Source: Lentzea guizhouensis (GTDB taxonomy: Bacteria > Actinomycetota > Actinomycetes > Mycobacteriales > Pseudonocardiaceae). Taken from it: a stretch of DNA of 64,000 nt. Within the stretch, counting starts at the first letter, position 1. The number at the start of each line of letters is the position of its first letter. The DNA lies in the NCBI RefSeq assembly GCF_001701025.1, contig NZ_CP016793.1, positions 7,316,001 through 7,380,000 of the forward strand. The letters run 5' to 3'. Below the pieces are notes generated by a model. That model was not told where the DNA came from, ran no database searches, and was given only the letters and a program-made list of their open reading frames with translations. Below are positions 45,897 to 54,929 of this stretch, one piece after another. Made by a program: the position numbers and the translations under genes.

Positions 45897-46660
45897 ACGT
45901 CAGCAGGACGAGGCCGCAGCGCGAGCAGGTCCTCCGGGCGCAGCTCTCCGACGACGAGTTCACGAGCTACTTCGGCCAGGCGACGACGACCGTTGCGGGC
46001 GTAGTTCCGCAGTACGTGGAACGCCTGTTCCATCTCCAGATTTCCGGCGAACGCCAGCACACCTTTGGCCTGTTCGATGACGACCCGGCTGTTCAACGCC
46101 GTCTGCAGCTGCTCTGTGACGACCTCGCTGCGCCGGATGGCACGTTCCTGCAGGATTCCGATCGTCGCCGTGTCCGCCAGGGCCCGCACGAGCAGGAGGT
46201 CCTCGTCGCTGAGCAGACCGGTTTCACGGCGGAACAGGTTCAACGTGCCGATGGTCTCGCGCCGCAGTCTCATCGGCACCGCGTGCACGGAGGCGAAACC
46301 CTCCGCGATGGCGAGTGGCGCGAACCGCGGCCAGCGCTGGATCTCCGTCGACAGGTCCGCGACCAGCACCGCCTCACCACTGTGCACGCAGTCCAGGCAC
46401 GGGCCTTCGCTCGCCTGGAGCTGGAACAGTTCGAGCATCTGCGTCTGATCCGACGAGTAAGCCACCACTCTCAGACCACCGTGCTGGTCGGACAGCATCA
46501 ACCCGGCCGCCGTCGCGTCCAGCAACTGGACGCAGTGCTCGACCAGCCCGTGCAGCACGTCCACCACGTCGTAGTCGTCCACGAGCGTGTCCGCCAACTC
46601 GACGAACGCGTGGAGCAACCGGGATTCCCGCTCTGCCCTGGACGGTGCGCTACCGCTCAT
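45893..46660 (-). CDS. GAF-ANTAR antiterminator regulator (1)
   Basis: 255 residues. GAF sensor domain (about 20-170, with LLHAFVELADTLVDDYDVVD and ASEGPCLDCVHSGEAVLVAD) and C-terminal ANTAR RNA-binding domain (TALNSRVVIEQAKGVLAFAG to LLALRPRP). ANTAR proteins bind paired RNA hairpins and prevent termination. The GAF Cys pair (CLDC) may sense a ligand or redox state. The start was placed at MSGSAPSRAERES. A relic of a close paralogue lies at 54913-55237. Confidence 0.88.
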   Translation of the reverse strand: MSGSAPSRAERESRLLHAFVELADTLVDDYDVVDVLHGLVEHCVQLLDATAAGLMLSDQHGGLRVVAYSSDQTQMLELFQLQASEGPCLDCVHSGEAVLVADLSTEIQRWPRFAPLAIAEGFASVHAVPMRLRRETIGTLNLFRRETGLLSDEDLLLVRALADTATIGILQERAIRRSEVVTEQLQTALNSRVVIEQAKGVLAFAGNLEMEQAFHVLRNYARNGRRRLAEVARELVVGELRPEDLLALRPRPADV

Positions 46661-46734
46661 CACCAGCTCCTGTTTCCTCTTCTTCCGACGGTAGTGCTGC
46701 CAAGGCCGGGTCGCCATCCACGTCTCGCACGCGT

Positions 46735-47466
46735 TCACCTGCCCAGTTCCAGCGGGGACAGCCGGCGGCTGACGATGTCCTCGGCCACCTCGTCCAGCGA
46801 CCTGTCGACGACGAAGGCGTAGCCCCGCAGCCTGGACAGTGCCTCCTCCGCGGAAACGCCCAAGGCGGCGAGGACCATTCCGGTCGCTTGGTGCACCTGC
46901 TCCCGCCCTGGTGACAGCACCCCGCGCAAGCCGTCAGTGCCGTTCGCCTCACCCAGAAGCACCCCGAGCAGCACCGCGGTCACGACGTCGACCACCTCCA
47001 GCGCCACGGCGAGCTCCTCGGCCGACAACCACCCGGGCCGCCTCCGGTAGAGGTCGATCGCGCCGATGCCGATCGCGCCCGCCTGCAGGGGAAACGCGAA
47101 GATCGCGCCGACGGGCAGCGGGTTGACGGTCGCCGCGAACATCGGCCACTCCTGGACCGATGCCTGAGGCAGGTCGGGAACCAGCACGGGCCTGCGGGAC
47201 GCGAACGCCTCGAAGCACGGGCCCTCACCCAAGCTGAACTGGATGTCCTCGATCCGTGCCGCGATCTTGTCGCTGGCGTACAACGTCTCCCGCTCCCGCG
47301 GACCGCTCATCGCCGAGACGGAGGCGCCGTCCACCGGCAGTACGTCCACGCACGCGCGAATGACCCGCGCCAGCGCGTCGAGTTCGTTCTCGTTGTCGTG
47401 AAGCGCGGCTCTCAGCGTTGCTCGCGCGTCTCTCAGGGACAAATGGGGTCGATCAGGTTCGTGCAC
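46735..47466 (-). CDS. GAF-ANTAR antiterminator regulator (2)
   Basis: 243 residues starting at GTG. GAF domain with DGASVSAMSGPRERETLYAS and LGEGPCFEAFASRRPVLVPD, and ANTAR domain from VHQATGMVLAALGVSAEEAL to DIVSRRLSPLEL. It lies 74 bases upstream of the first ANTAR gene in the same direction and may be co-transcribed. The start has only a weak ribosome binding site, and a shorter start is possible. Confidence 0.85.
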   Translation of the reverse strand: MHEPDRPHLSLRDARATLRAALHDNENELDALARVIRACVDVLPVDGASVSAMSGPRERETLYASDKIAARIEDIQFSLGEGPCFEAFASRRPVLVPDLPQASVQEWPMFAATVNPLPVGAIFAFPLQAGAIGIGAIDLYRRRPGWLSAEELAVALEVVDVVTAVLLGVLLGEANGTDGLRGVLSPGREQVHQATGMVLAALGVSAEEALSRLRGYAFVVDRSLDEVAEDIVSRRLSPLELGR

Positions 47467-47758
47467 CTTTGGTCACACCGCCGAACAACGGCGGGTTCAT
47501 CGACATCTGGCACCGGATTCCTCCACCACGTGGAATGCTTCCAGCCGCTCCTGGAACGTGGCGAGGTCAAGGCCATCGTCTTGCGTGATCGCATCAGGAT
47601 CAACACGACCAGCCTACGGTGTGCTTGCGCCGGCTGCCGTTCAGGCTCCACCGGCGGATCCGGCAACCACCGCATCCGTCGACTTCGCCGACCGGCAACT
47701 GCTGACCGCTCTAGAAGCCGACGGCATCGTCGGCCGGCGTCACCGCACTGCCAGGAGG
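47467..47758. other. Intergenic region with one uncertain coding fragment
   Basis: About 290 bases. On the minus strand near 47505-47600 a short frame reads GLDLATFQERLEAFHVVEES and stops, which looks like the end of a helical protein, but no start codon or upstream part fits. I see no other structure. Confidence 0.35.
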
Positions 47759-47986
47759 TCAGCGGGGGAGGGTGTGCGGGTCGCGGCCACGAGGGTAGAC
47801 CTCGTGCTCGCTGATCGTGCCGTCCCGGTCGCGGACGATGTGGTCCACCGCGTGCGCGATGGCCATCTCGCGGCCGTTCGTGCGGGCGTCGTCCTTGGTC
47901 AGGTGCGAGCTGGAGGCGAGGTCGTTCCCCTCCACCTTGTTCTTCCACCGGCCGCCTTCGAAGTAGGTCTCAACATCTCCACGCAT
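47759..47986 (-). CDS. DUF2188 domain protein
   Basis: 75 residues: KNKVEGNDLASSSHLTKDDA, then EMAIAHAVDHIVRDRDGTIS and EHEVYPRGRDPH. This matches DUF2188, short proteins made of one beta-hairpin repeat that often accompany stress and hibernation genes. The N-terminus was set at MRGDVETYFEGGRW; longer starts add low-complexity sequence. Confidence 0.72.
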   Translation of the reverse strand: MRGDVETYFEGGRWKNKVEGNDLASSSHLTKDDARTNGREMAIAHAVDHIVRDRDGTISEHEVYPRGRDPHTLPR

Positions 47987-48158
47987 GGTGTCGCTCCCGT
48001 CGGGTCGTCCGGATCGAATACCCCGGACTCCGACCGGCACACCACCTTGAGTCCGCGCGTTCGGAGTCTGACCAGGCGACACGCCGTCGCCGAAGTCCTC
48101 CGAGCGGCCGTCACCGTGAGGCTGTTCCACCTGCGGTCCGCCGCACACGGGACCGGCC

Positions 48159-48563
48159 TCAGTCCTGGGAACGCCGAGGCTGATCGTGCTCAGACAGTGC
48201 GGGGACGGACCTCAGCGCGCGGTTGCTGCGCGGTTCGGTCCGCGTCTTGGCCTCGTCGACCTGCCGGACCAGCTCGTTGCGGACCTCGTTGAGCGCGGCC
48301 GGCAGATCCGCCTCGGACGAGGTGGCGACGAGGTGCAGACGGGGAGTGCGGTTGATCCAGCACTCCAAGGTGACGTGTTGCTCGACACCGCCGCGGTCCT
48401 TCACGCTGATCTCGAGGTCGACCTGGTCGTCGCGGAACGAGCGCAGTCGCGAGCCGAGTGCGGCCAGGCGTTCCACGACCCAGCCGCGTTCGTTCGCGAG
48501 GAACCCGGTGGCGAGGTTCAGCCGGTTGGTGATCACCGCGGCGTCCTCTGACACTTTGCTCAT
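48159..48563 (-). CDS. HPF/RaiA-like ribosome-associated protein
   Basis: 134 residues with the beta-alpha-beta-beta pattern of the ribosome hibernation S30AE domain: ERLAALGSRLRSFRDDQVDL, then DRGGVEQHVTLECWINRTPR and LPAALNEVRNELVRQVDEAK. It lacks the C-terminal dimerisation domain of long HPF. It would bind stalled or stationary-phase ribosomes. The DUF2188 and ANTAR neighbours fit a general stress region. Confidence 0.75.
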   Translation of the reverse strand: MSKVSEDAAVITNRLNLATGFLANERGWVVERLAALGSRLRSFRDDQVDLEISVKDRGGVEQHVTLECWINRTPRLHLVATSSEADLPAALNEVRNELVRQVDEAKTRTEPRSNRALRSVPALSEHDQPRRSQD

Positions 48564-48651
48564 CTTCTTCTCACTTGTCCTTTGTAGAGTGGTGAACCGA
48601 GATCGCGCTACGAGGTGAGTGCGCTCGGCGAACGCATCGGCCTGCTGCGGC

Positions 48652-50121
48652 TCACTTTCCCTCGGTCAGGTCCGCTATCAGGCCGCGCAGAGACACGGTG
48701 GCCAGCCCGATGGAGGCGTCGCTCGCACCGTAGGGAATCACCAGCGTGTCCCCGTGCAGCAAGGCGCCGCAGGAGTAGACGACGTTGGGCACGTAGCCGT
48801 CGCGTTCGCCGGCGGAGGGCAGCAGCACCGGTTCGGGCAGGGATGCCAGCACCCGTTCGGGGTGGTCGAGGTCGAGCAGGATCGCGCCCATCGTGTAGAC
48901 CCGCATGGGGCCGACGCCGTGGGTCAGCACGAGCCAGCCTTCGGGGGTCTCGATGGGTGAACCGCAGTTGCCGACCTGGACGAGGTCCCAGTCCCTGCCG
49001 GGAACCTGCACGGACTGGGGCCCGTTCCAGGTCCTGATGTCGTCGGACGTGACGACGGCGGAGCTCTCGCCGTCCCCGCGCGTCAACGCGGCGAACCGGC
49101 CTCCGATCTTCCTGGGGAACAGGGCCATGCCTTTGTTGCGTGCGGCCGAACCGGTCGTCTGTGTGACGTAAAAGGTGCGGAAGTCATTGGTCTGCAACAG
49201 TTGCGGCGCGACGTCGACACCGTCATAGGCTGTGTAGGTGGCGTAGTAGGTCTGCTCGCCGTCATCGTCGGTGAAGCGCACGAACCTGGCGTCCTCCATG
49301 CCGTGGCGTTCGGACGGGCCGGTGGGCCAGAGCACCCGTCCGCTGAGGACGGTGTCTTCGGGGAACTCGGAGGTGTAGTTGCACGCGGCGATCCATCGGA
49401 CCAGCTCCACAGTCCGGTGTGCCTCTTGGCGGGCGACCAGGCTCGGGTGCAGGTCGGCCAGCACTCGATCCAGTTCGGCGCGGGTGAACCGCGCGGGCAG
49501 CCACCGGTTCAGCACGGCGGAGACCTCGTCGTCGTGGCCGAACTCCGCGAGTTTGCCCTGGAAAAGACTCTTCTCGTACGTCGACTCGCGGTGCAGACCC
49601 GTGGTCACGACGGTCGGCGGTGCGTCGACGCTGAGCGCGGCATCGGGACCGATCACACCCGTGCGGAAGCCGATGGAGGACAGATGGCCCTCACCGATGC
49701 CCCGCACGCTGAGCGCGAATCTCAACTGCCCCGCTGCCATCCCGCTCTGATCGGGGTGCGCGACCATGGAGGGGTTGCACAACGCGGCGCCTTCGACGGA
49801 GTACTCGTGGGTGAAGTACGCGCCGATCAGCAGTCTGCGGGACTCGGACAGTTCGACATCCGGGGTCAACCGGTGGCTGACGCTCGCGAAGTGGTCGGAG
49901 AAGGTCGCCTGAACGTCCCGATGCCGGCCCGCGAACATGCGGATCGTGCGATCCAGCGCTGCGCACACGGTCGCCTCGTCCAGTGCCATCACCCGCCGGA
50001 TCACGGCCGCTGACCGGGACTCGTGTTCTGGCCGTTCCTCTCCTGGCACGAACAACTTGGTGATGACGCGGCTCGGGTCCGGCCGCAGCCGCAGCGAGGA
50101 GCGCGTGACGTCGGCGTTCAT
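48652..50121 (-). CDS. GH130 family beta-mannoside phosphorylase/hydrolase
   Basis: 489 residues with a five-bladed propeller typical of GH130: HGMEDARFVRFTDDDGEQTY, then VGNCGSPIETPEGWLVLTHG and DGYVPNVVYSCGALLHGDTL. The family acts on beta-mannosides. It is the last gene of a three-gene operon in which consecutive genes overlap by four bases. Glycosyltransferase, (alpha/alpha)6 protein and GH130 is a recurrent actinobacterial set, probably making or remodelling a mannoside. Confidence 0.85.
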   Translation of the reverse strand: MNADVTRSSLRLRPDPSRVITKLFVPGEERPEHESRSAAVIRRVMALDEATVCAALDRTIRMFAGRHRDVQATFSDHFASVSHRLTPDVELSESRRLLIGAYFTHEYSVEGAALCNPSMVAHPDQSGMAAGQLRFALSVRGIGEGHLSSIGFRTGVIGPDAALSVDAPPTVVTTGLHRESTYEKSLFQGKLAEFGHDDEVSAVLNRWLPARFTRAELDRVLADLHPSLVARQEAHRTVELVRWIAACNYTSEFPEDTVLSGRVLWPTGPSERHGMEDARFVRFTDDDGEQTYYATYTAYDGVDVAPQLLQTNDFRTFYVTQTTGSAARNKGMALFPRKIGGRFAALTRGDGESSAVVTSDDIRTWNGPQSVQVPGRDWDLVQVGNCGSPIETPEGWLVLTHGVGPMRVYTMGAILLDLDHPERVLASLPEPVLLPSAGERDGYVPNVVYSCGALLHGDTLVIPYGASDASIGLATVSLRGLIADLTEGK

Positions 50122-51128
50122 CCGGTGCCCCCCAGCGAAGTGCGGCCGTGCTGCAGAGTGGAGATCAGCGCCAGCGTCGACTCGGCGCCCTGGTTGCGGT
50201 TGACACCGTCGCGCACCAGTCCGTCGTAGCCGCCCCCGGTCTCCTTGTCGCGCATGGGCACGCCGAGGTCGTTGTCACCGTCGAACCACGCGACCGTGCG
50301 GCGAAGACCGTTGAGCCACTTCAGGTTGCCTGTGGCCTGGTAGGCGCGAGCACAGGCGTCGGCGAGCGCGGCGACCTCGACGGGTTGCTGGTCGAACGCC
50401 GGGCGGGGTTCTCCGACGTGCCAGCCACCTGCCGGGGTGGGCGAGAGGTGGGCTTCGCGGGACTCGACGGTCAGCAGCCAGTCCAGCAGCCGCAGACCGT
50501 CGTCGCGGACCTGGGGGGCGTCGAGGAGCTGGCCCGCGGCGATCAGCGCTTCGGGCAGCGCGGCGTTGGCGTAGAAGAGCCGGTGTTCAGGCCACGGCCA
50601 GTCCGGTGTCTCGCCCGGTTCCCCGACGTACGAGGAGATGTCACCGAGCAGCTTGGCCGCGAGGGCGTGACCGGGATCGACACCCAGCACCTCGGCGGCA
50701 CCGAGCGCGGCGAAGGCCATCGAGCGCACCGACGGTGGCCGGTGATGGGCGCTCTTCTCGAAGCAGTCCAGCGCAGCCGTGCGGATCCAGGCCGCCGGGC
50801 CACGTGCGGCCGCGGTGCCCAGCCCCCACAACGCGCGTCCCCACCAGTCACCCAGCCCCGGCTCGTCCTGCCAGCGGCGGTCGAAGCCGAGCCGGTTGTG
50901 GAACCGCCCGTCGTCGGCCTGTGCGTGCGCGGTGAAGGCGAGATAGCGCTCCACCAGAACGACCAGATCGGTGGGCAGCTCCGGTTCGCGGGACAGGACG
51001 ACCAGGCCGCGGGCGACGTCGTCGAGGCAGTACCCGTGTTCGCGACGGGGGAGCGGACCGTCGGCGTGCTCGTGCAGACCCGTGTCGTCGCTGAGCCGGA
51101 TCAGGTGGGCGAAACTCGGGCCGGTCAC
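50118..51128 (-). CDS. (alpha/alpha)6-barrel glycosidase-like protein
   Basis: 336 residues of repeating helical hairpins (EHGYCLDDVARGLVVLSREP, FDRRWQDEPGLGDWWGRALW, SVRSMAFAALGAAEVLGVDP). This is the usual middle protein of the GH130 operon, commonly labelled a glycosyltransferase although the fold resembles an (alpha/alpha)6 glycosidase. It overlaps both neighbours by four bases. Substrate unknown; a mannose-containing oligosaccharide is inferred from context. Confidence 0.75.
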   Translation of the reverse strand: MTGPSFAHLIRLSDDTGLHEHADGPLPRREHGYCLDDVARGLVVLSREPELPTDLVVLVERYLAFTAHAQADDGRFHNRLGFDRRWQDEPGLGDWWGRALWGLGTAAARGPAAWIRTAALDCFEKSAHHRPPSVRSMAFAALGAAEVLGVDPGHALAAKLLGDISSYVGEPGETPDWPWPEHRLFYANAALPEALIAAGQLLDAPQVRDDGLRLLDWLLTVESREAHLSPTPAGGWHVGEPRPAFDQQPVEVAALADACARAYQATGNLKWLNGLRRTVAWFDGDNDLGVPMRDKETGGGYDGLVRDGVNRNQGAESTLALISTLQHGRTSLGGTG

Positions 51129-52140
51129 GTGGTCACGACGACTCGGCCGGCGAGGAGGCGCTCAGCCAGGCGGCGATACCGGTTGGCGACGGCGGACCAG
51201 TTCAGCGTCGGGGCGAGACTGGCCGAGCGGTCGCTCATCCCGGCCACGAGCCCCGGTTCGGTCAGCACCCGCCGCAACGCCGCGGCGATGGCGTCCGGAT
51301 CGCGGTGGGGCACCAGCAGCCCGGCCCCGTCGGCCAGCAGTTCGACGGCGTGCGGGAACTCGGTCGCGACCACCGGTTTGCCGGCGGCCAGGGCCTCGAT
51401 CAGCACGCCGGAAGTGACCTGCTCCGACGAGTCGTAGGGCAGCAGCACGACATCGGCTTGGCCGACGAGCTCCGCCAGCGCCTCGATCTCGCGGTAGGCC
51501 GGGTCGAACTCGACCAGGTCCGCGACACCGAGCGCGGCCGCGCGGTTGCGCAGGTTGCCGCGGTAGAGCTCGCCCTCGTGCGCCAGCACCTTGGGATGGG
51601 TCTGGCCCGCCACGAGATAACGGGGCTTCAGATCGCGCAGCGCGCCCAACGCGGAGATACCCCACTCGATGCCCTTGCCGCGCCCCAGCAGACCCCAGGT
51701 GAGGATCATCGGCCGGTCGGCGGACGGCATGAGGGCGGGAGGGTTGACGGGGAGCGCGCCGTGCGGGATGACGACGACCTCATCGGGCCGCTCGACGGCG
51801 TAGCCGTCCACGAGCCGCTGCCGCGCGGCCTCGGACATGGTCACCACGGCGTCGGCATGGCCGACGACCTCTTCGAGCACCTGCCGTTGGCCAGGCGTGG
51901 GCGTGGTGAGCACGGTGTGCAGGACGATGATCACCGGGACCCGCAGCCGGGCCAGCACGCCGAACACGGGGTCCCCGCGATCGCGACCGGCTCGTGATCC
52001 GGCTCCGTGAGAACGCGGACCACCTGGCCCGTGCTTCCCGGCGTCACCGCGGTCAGATGGCGCAGGAGCGACGCGGTGAACGTGGCGAGACCACACTGCG
52101 TGGGCGGATATGTGCTCAGAAAACCGTAAGTGCGGGCCAC
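51125..52140 (-). pseudogene. GT4-type glycosyltransferase with an internal deletion and frame change
   Basis: The N-terminus (VARTYGFLSTYPPTQCGLAT, GTG 52140) and the C-terminal two thirds (VPVIIVLHTVLTTPTPGQRQ, TWGLLGRGKGIEWGISALGA, VLIEALAAGKPVVATEFPHA) are typical of the glycosyltransferase in this operon. Between about 51990 and 51965 the frame changes and roughly 55-65 residues seen in relatives, including the HEYGIYGG-type loop, are missing. The join falls at a repeated GCGATCGCG-like stretch. It is either a real deletion that kills the enzyme or an assembly collapse. Confidence 0.65.
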
Positions 52141-52201
52141 GAAGAGGGCCTTTCGGGTCGGCGGAAGTGGTCGCTCCACTGTGGAGGGTCTGAGCGAATG
52201 A

Positions 52202-52495
52202 TCAACGCGACCGGTGCGGGAGGGGACCGCGCAAACTCAGCACGTGCACCTCTGCCTGGTCGGTGCACACGGGGACGCTGCGGTGACGTCCGTCCAGCGC
52301 GGTCAGGTCGATGGTGTGCACAGGCCGTGAGACGTGCCCGTCGAGGCGGATCCGCCGCCAGCGTTCGACGAGGTGGTGGTAGCCCAGCCACAGGACGTCG
52401 TCCAGTCCGGCGAGCACTGCGCGTGGCGAACGCCGAGGCCGCTCGGAGGCGAAGCCGGACGGTGGCGCCACGGGAAGGTGGGATGCCGACATCAT
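52202..52495 (-). CDS. Short DUF5994-like protein with conserved leader
   Basis: 97 residues. The middle and end (RAVLAGLDDVLWLGYHHLVE, then HVSRPVHTIDLTALDGRHRS VPVCTD) line up with the second half of the DUF5994 protein at 42971, but the N-terminal RLKP...GYVDGAWWP block is absent. It is therefore a shortened or decayed paralogue. Two ATG codons are adjacent at the start. It carries the same 106-base leader, which argues that its control has been kept. Confidence 0.6.
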   Translation of the reverse strand: MMSASHLPVAPPSGFASERPRRSPRAVLAGLDDVLWLGYHHLVERWRRIRLDGHVSRPVHTIDLTALDGRHRSVPVCTDQAEVHVLSLRGPLPHRSR

Positions 52496-52601
52496 GCCGG
52501 GCCTCCCGTTCCTGGCCGGAAAATGGCCGTTTCAGTTGTCGCCGAGTACGACGTGAGCTTGACTGCCCACGTGCGAGGTGTTCCCGGCAAAATCAACACT
52601 A
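52496..52601 (-). promoter_or_regulatory. Conserved DUF5994 leader, copy 2
   Basis: On the minus strand the -10 box TAGTGT (52601-52596) is exactly 106 bases before the ATG, as in copy 1, and the alignment needs no gap. Shared blocks include CTCGCACG, GTCAAGCTCACGTCG/ACTCAAGCTCACGTCG, CTCGGCGA/TTGGCGA and the 3' end ACGGGAGxCCCGGCATGA. The 32-codon frame from TTG (52590) again ends with a TGA overlapping the start codon. Confidence 0.7.
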
Positions 52602-53083
52602 CACCAGTTCAGATTTGATCAGCCGAATGTCCGGTGCGGTGCGGGTCAACATCATCCGCAGGTGGAAGCTCTCTTGGAAATCCGGCAAATGCCAATGGTG
52701 AAAATGTCGTGCGCGTGTCGGACAGTCGTGCACCGCCGATCAAGAGTTATGACGAAGGCTCGATTCGACTCGTGGAAGACTGCAATACCGCCCGCCCGCG
52801 TACGCGGGCGGGACGGAGCAACCGGTACGAGCGCGCTGACGTCTTCGCCGGCAACCCCAGCCGGCGGCACCCGTCACCGTGGCCGCATCCGCTCACCCGT
52901 CTGCTCCCGACCCGTCGGTGGCAGCGGTCACGACTGTGCTCGGCTATGTTCGAGTGGTCGAGTTTTGTCGACGCACGTCCTTCCGCTCCCGGCTTTGTGG
53001 CTGATCTGCCGCCGGCTGGGGCGGCCACCGCCCTGGACCCCGGCGGCGCCTGCTTCTCCGGTTCCGCTGTCAGGAGTGCGCCC
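52602..53083. other. Divergent intergenic region with a GC-rich palindrome
   Basis: About 480 bases between the DUF5994-like gene and the TPR gene. At 52791-52812 a palindrome (CCCGCCCGCG, TA, CGCGGGCGGG) could form a tight hairpin or be a protein site. TATGTT near 52945 is a possible -10 for the TPR gene. The open frame running through the region reads as low-complexity sequence, so no gene is called. Confidence 0.45.
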
Positions 53084-54061
53084 ATGGCGATCCCGGATTC
53101 TTCTCCTGGTGCCGATCGTGCGCCGCGCACGATCGGTCTGCCCGACGTGGAGACGTTGGAAGCGGACACGGATGCCTTGCGCCTGATGGACTACCGCCAG
53201 GGCGGGGACGCCTGTCTCGGCGCGGTCCGAAGCCGGATCGAGGACGGGCGACTGATGCTCGATGCGTCGGCCGCGGAGCACGTGCGACGACGGTTGCACG
53301 CGGCGCTGGGAGATCTGCACAACCTCGCCGGTTGGATCTGCTTCGACGTCGGCCTGGCCGGAAAGGCGCGCGTGCACTTCGCTCGAGCGCTGGTGCTCGC
53401 GGGATGGGGCCGGCACAGCGGCCTGGTCGCCAACATCTGTTATCGGCTCGGACGTGTGTGCCTGCACCACGAGAGTCTTGACGAGGCCTTGGACTACTTC
53501 GAGCTGGGCATGATCGCGGCAGCCGGGCCGGGCGACGAGCTCGCGGCCAGCATCCTGTCGATGAACTCGGCGTGGACCCACGCCAAGAAGGGTGACGAAG
53601 ACCGGGCACTCGCCGAGCTCGAACGCGGCCAGGCCCAGTTCGCGGCCGCCGACCACACCGACGTGCCCACCTGGGCCAGGTTCTTCACCGGGACCGACCG
53701 GTCGGCCGTGATCGGCGCCGTCCACACCGACCTGGCCCACACCGCGGGTCTTCGCCACACCCGGACCGCGATTCCGCTGCTCACCGAAGCGGTCGACGAC
53801 TACGGCGACGACATGGCCCGCAGCCGCGCGTTCAGCCTGATCCTGCTGTCGATGAACCACCTGCTCGCCGGGGACCTCGACCACGGCGTCGCCGTCGGGT
53901 TCCGCGCACTGGCATCCGCCGAGGCCCTGGCCTCGGCACGCGTGCGTGACCGCATCCGCCCACTCGGCAAGCAAGCGGAGCACCACCACTCTCATGCCGG
54001 CGCGCGGGAACTCGCCGCGCGCATCGCGGTCTACGCTGGCACACCGCTGCGGCCACACTGA
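53084..54061 (+). CDS. TPR-type regulatory protein without a DNA-binding domain
   Basis: 325 residues of helical repeats (LHNLAGWICFDVGLAGKARV, LGRVCLHHESLDEALDYFEL, AWTHAKKGDEDRALAELERG), matching the C-terminal TPR region of XRE-type actinobacterial regulators. The N-terminal helix-turn-helix is absent. The ATG after CAGGAG gives a short acidic start. It probably binds a peptide or partner rather than DNA. A lost N-terminal domain cannot be excluded, but no HTH-like sequence is seen upstream. Confidence 0.72.
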   Translation: MAIPDSSPGADRAPRTIGLPDVETLEADTDALRLMDYRQGGDACLGAVRSRIEDGRLMLDASAAEHVRRRLHAALGDLHNLAGWICFDVGLAGKARVHFARALVLAGWGRHSGLVANICYRLGRVCLHHESLDEALDYFELGMIAAAGPGDELAASILSMNSAWTHAKKGDEDRALAELERGQAQFAAADHTDVPTWARFFTGTDRSAVIGAVHTDLAHTAGLRHTRTAIPLLTEAVDDYGDDMARSRAFSLILLSMNHLLAGDLDHGVAVGFRALASAEALASARVRDRIRPLGKQAEHHHSHAGARELAARIAVYAGTPLRPH

Positions 54062-54200
54062 CATGGTTCCCGGGCCGGATCTGCGCGCTCGACCGCTTTC
54101 ACCACCTGGGTCGGTTCGTGTGGTCCGACGGGCGATCGGTGGCGGTGGTGTGTGAAGAGCCAGGTCCCGTCCGAGATGACAATGGCGAGGAGTGACCGAC

Positions 54201-54929
54201 GTGGGCACGAATCGGCACCTCGACGTACTCATGGGGATCAACGAGATCGCCAGGGCCGACCAGAAGCCCGTCGACGTCCGCCACGTCTGCCTTGCCTGCC
54301 GGATCGGCCTGAACGCGGTCGGAGTGGGGATCTACCTCGCCGGTACCGCGCAACCGGTCGAGGTGGTCGGAACCACGGGCGACGAGATGGCCGAGCTGCA
54401 GGTGACGTTGGGTGAGGGGCCCGTGCCTGAGGCTTTGCGGCAGAACCGGCCGGTGTTCGTGTCCGACCTGACAGGCGGGTTGAGTGCGAGGCGGTGGCCC
54501 GTGTTCGCTCCTGCCGCGGTCGCCGCAGGAGTGGCAGCGGTCTTCGTGATCCCCTTGACGCTCGGGGCGATCGCGTTGGGCGCCTTGGAGATCTGCCGGG
54601 ACGTCGACGGCCCGTTGTCAGCGGACGAGCTCGCGGACGCGCTGCTGTTCGCGGACGCGGTGACAATGCTGTTGCTCGGCCGATCTCCGATGTCGGCGGC
54701 ACTGGACGTCGCCGACCTGCCGCATTCCGGGCCGGATGGCCGCTGGGCGGTGGTGCATCAGGCCACCGGGATGGCGTCGGTGCAGCTGGGCGCCGATCTC
54801 GGTGAGGCGTTTCTGAGGCTGCGCGCGCACGCGTATCTCACCGGTGTCCGTCTGTCGGAGGTGGCGGCCGACGTGGTCGCGCTCAGACTGAGGTTCACCC
54901 CGGACACCGACCATGAGAAGCAGACGTGA
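54201..54929 (+). CDS. GAF-ANTAR antiterminator regulator (3)
   Basis: 242 residues from GTG 54201, nine bases after GAGGA; GTG 54192 is too close to the ribosome binding site. GAF domain with NAVGVGIYLAGTAQPVEVVG and LGEGPVPEALRQNRPVFVSD, and ANTAR domain VHQATGMASVQLGADLGEAF to ADVVALRLRF. It is closest in layout to regulator (2). The next frame, a broken GAF relic, overlaps its 3' end by 17 bases. Confidence 0.85.
   Translation: MGTNRHLDVLMGINEIARADQKPVDVRHVCLACRIGLNAVGVGIYLAGTAQPVEVVGTTGDEMAELQVTLGEGPVPEALRQNRPVFVSDLTGGLSARRWPVFAPAAVAAGVAAVFVIPLTLGAIALGALEICRDVDGPLSADELADALLFADAVTMLLLGRSPMSAALDVADLPHSGPDGRWAVVHQATGMASVQLGADLGEAFLRLRAHAYLTGVRLSEVAADVVALRLRFTPDTDHEKQT

Noticed and set aside
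47433..47948. A 171-codon minus-strand frame between the ANTAR and DUF2188 genes
   Set aside because: It overlaps the well-supported DUF2188 gene and has low-complexity composition. Only a short piece in another frame looks coding.
52791..52812. GC-rich palindrome as a terminator
   Set aside because: It lies between divergent genes, upstream of both, so termination makes little sense. It is kept only as a note in the intergenic entry.
52634..53083. N-terminal extension of the TPR protein carrying an HTH domain
   Set aside because: The translated sequence is Ser/Arg/Pro-rich without a helix-turn-helix pattern.
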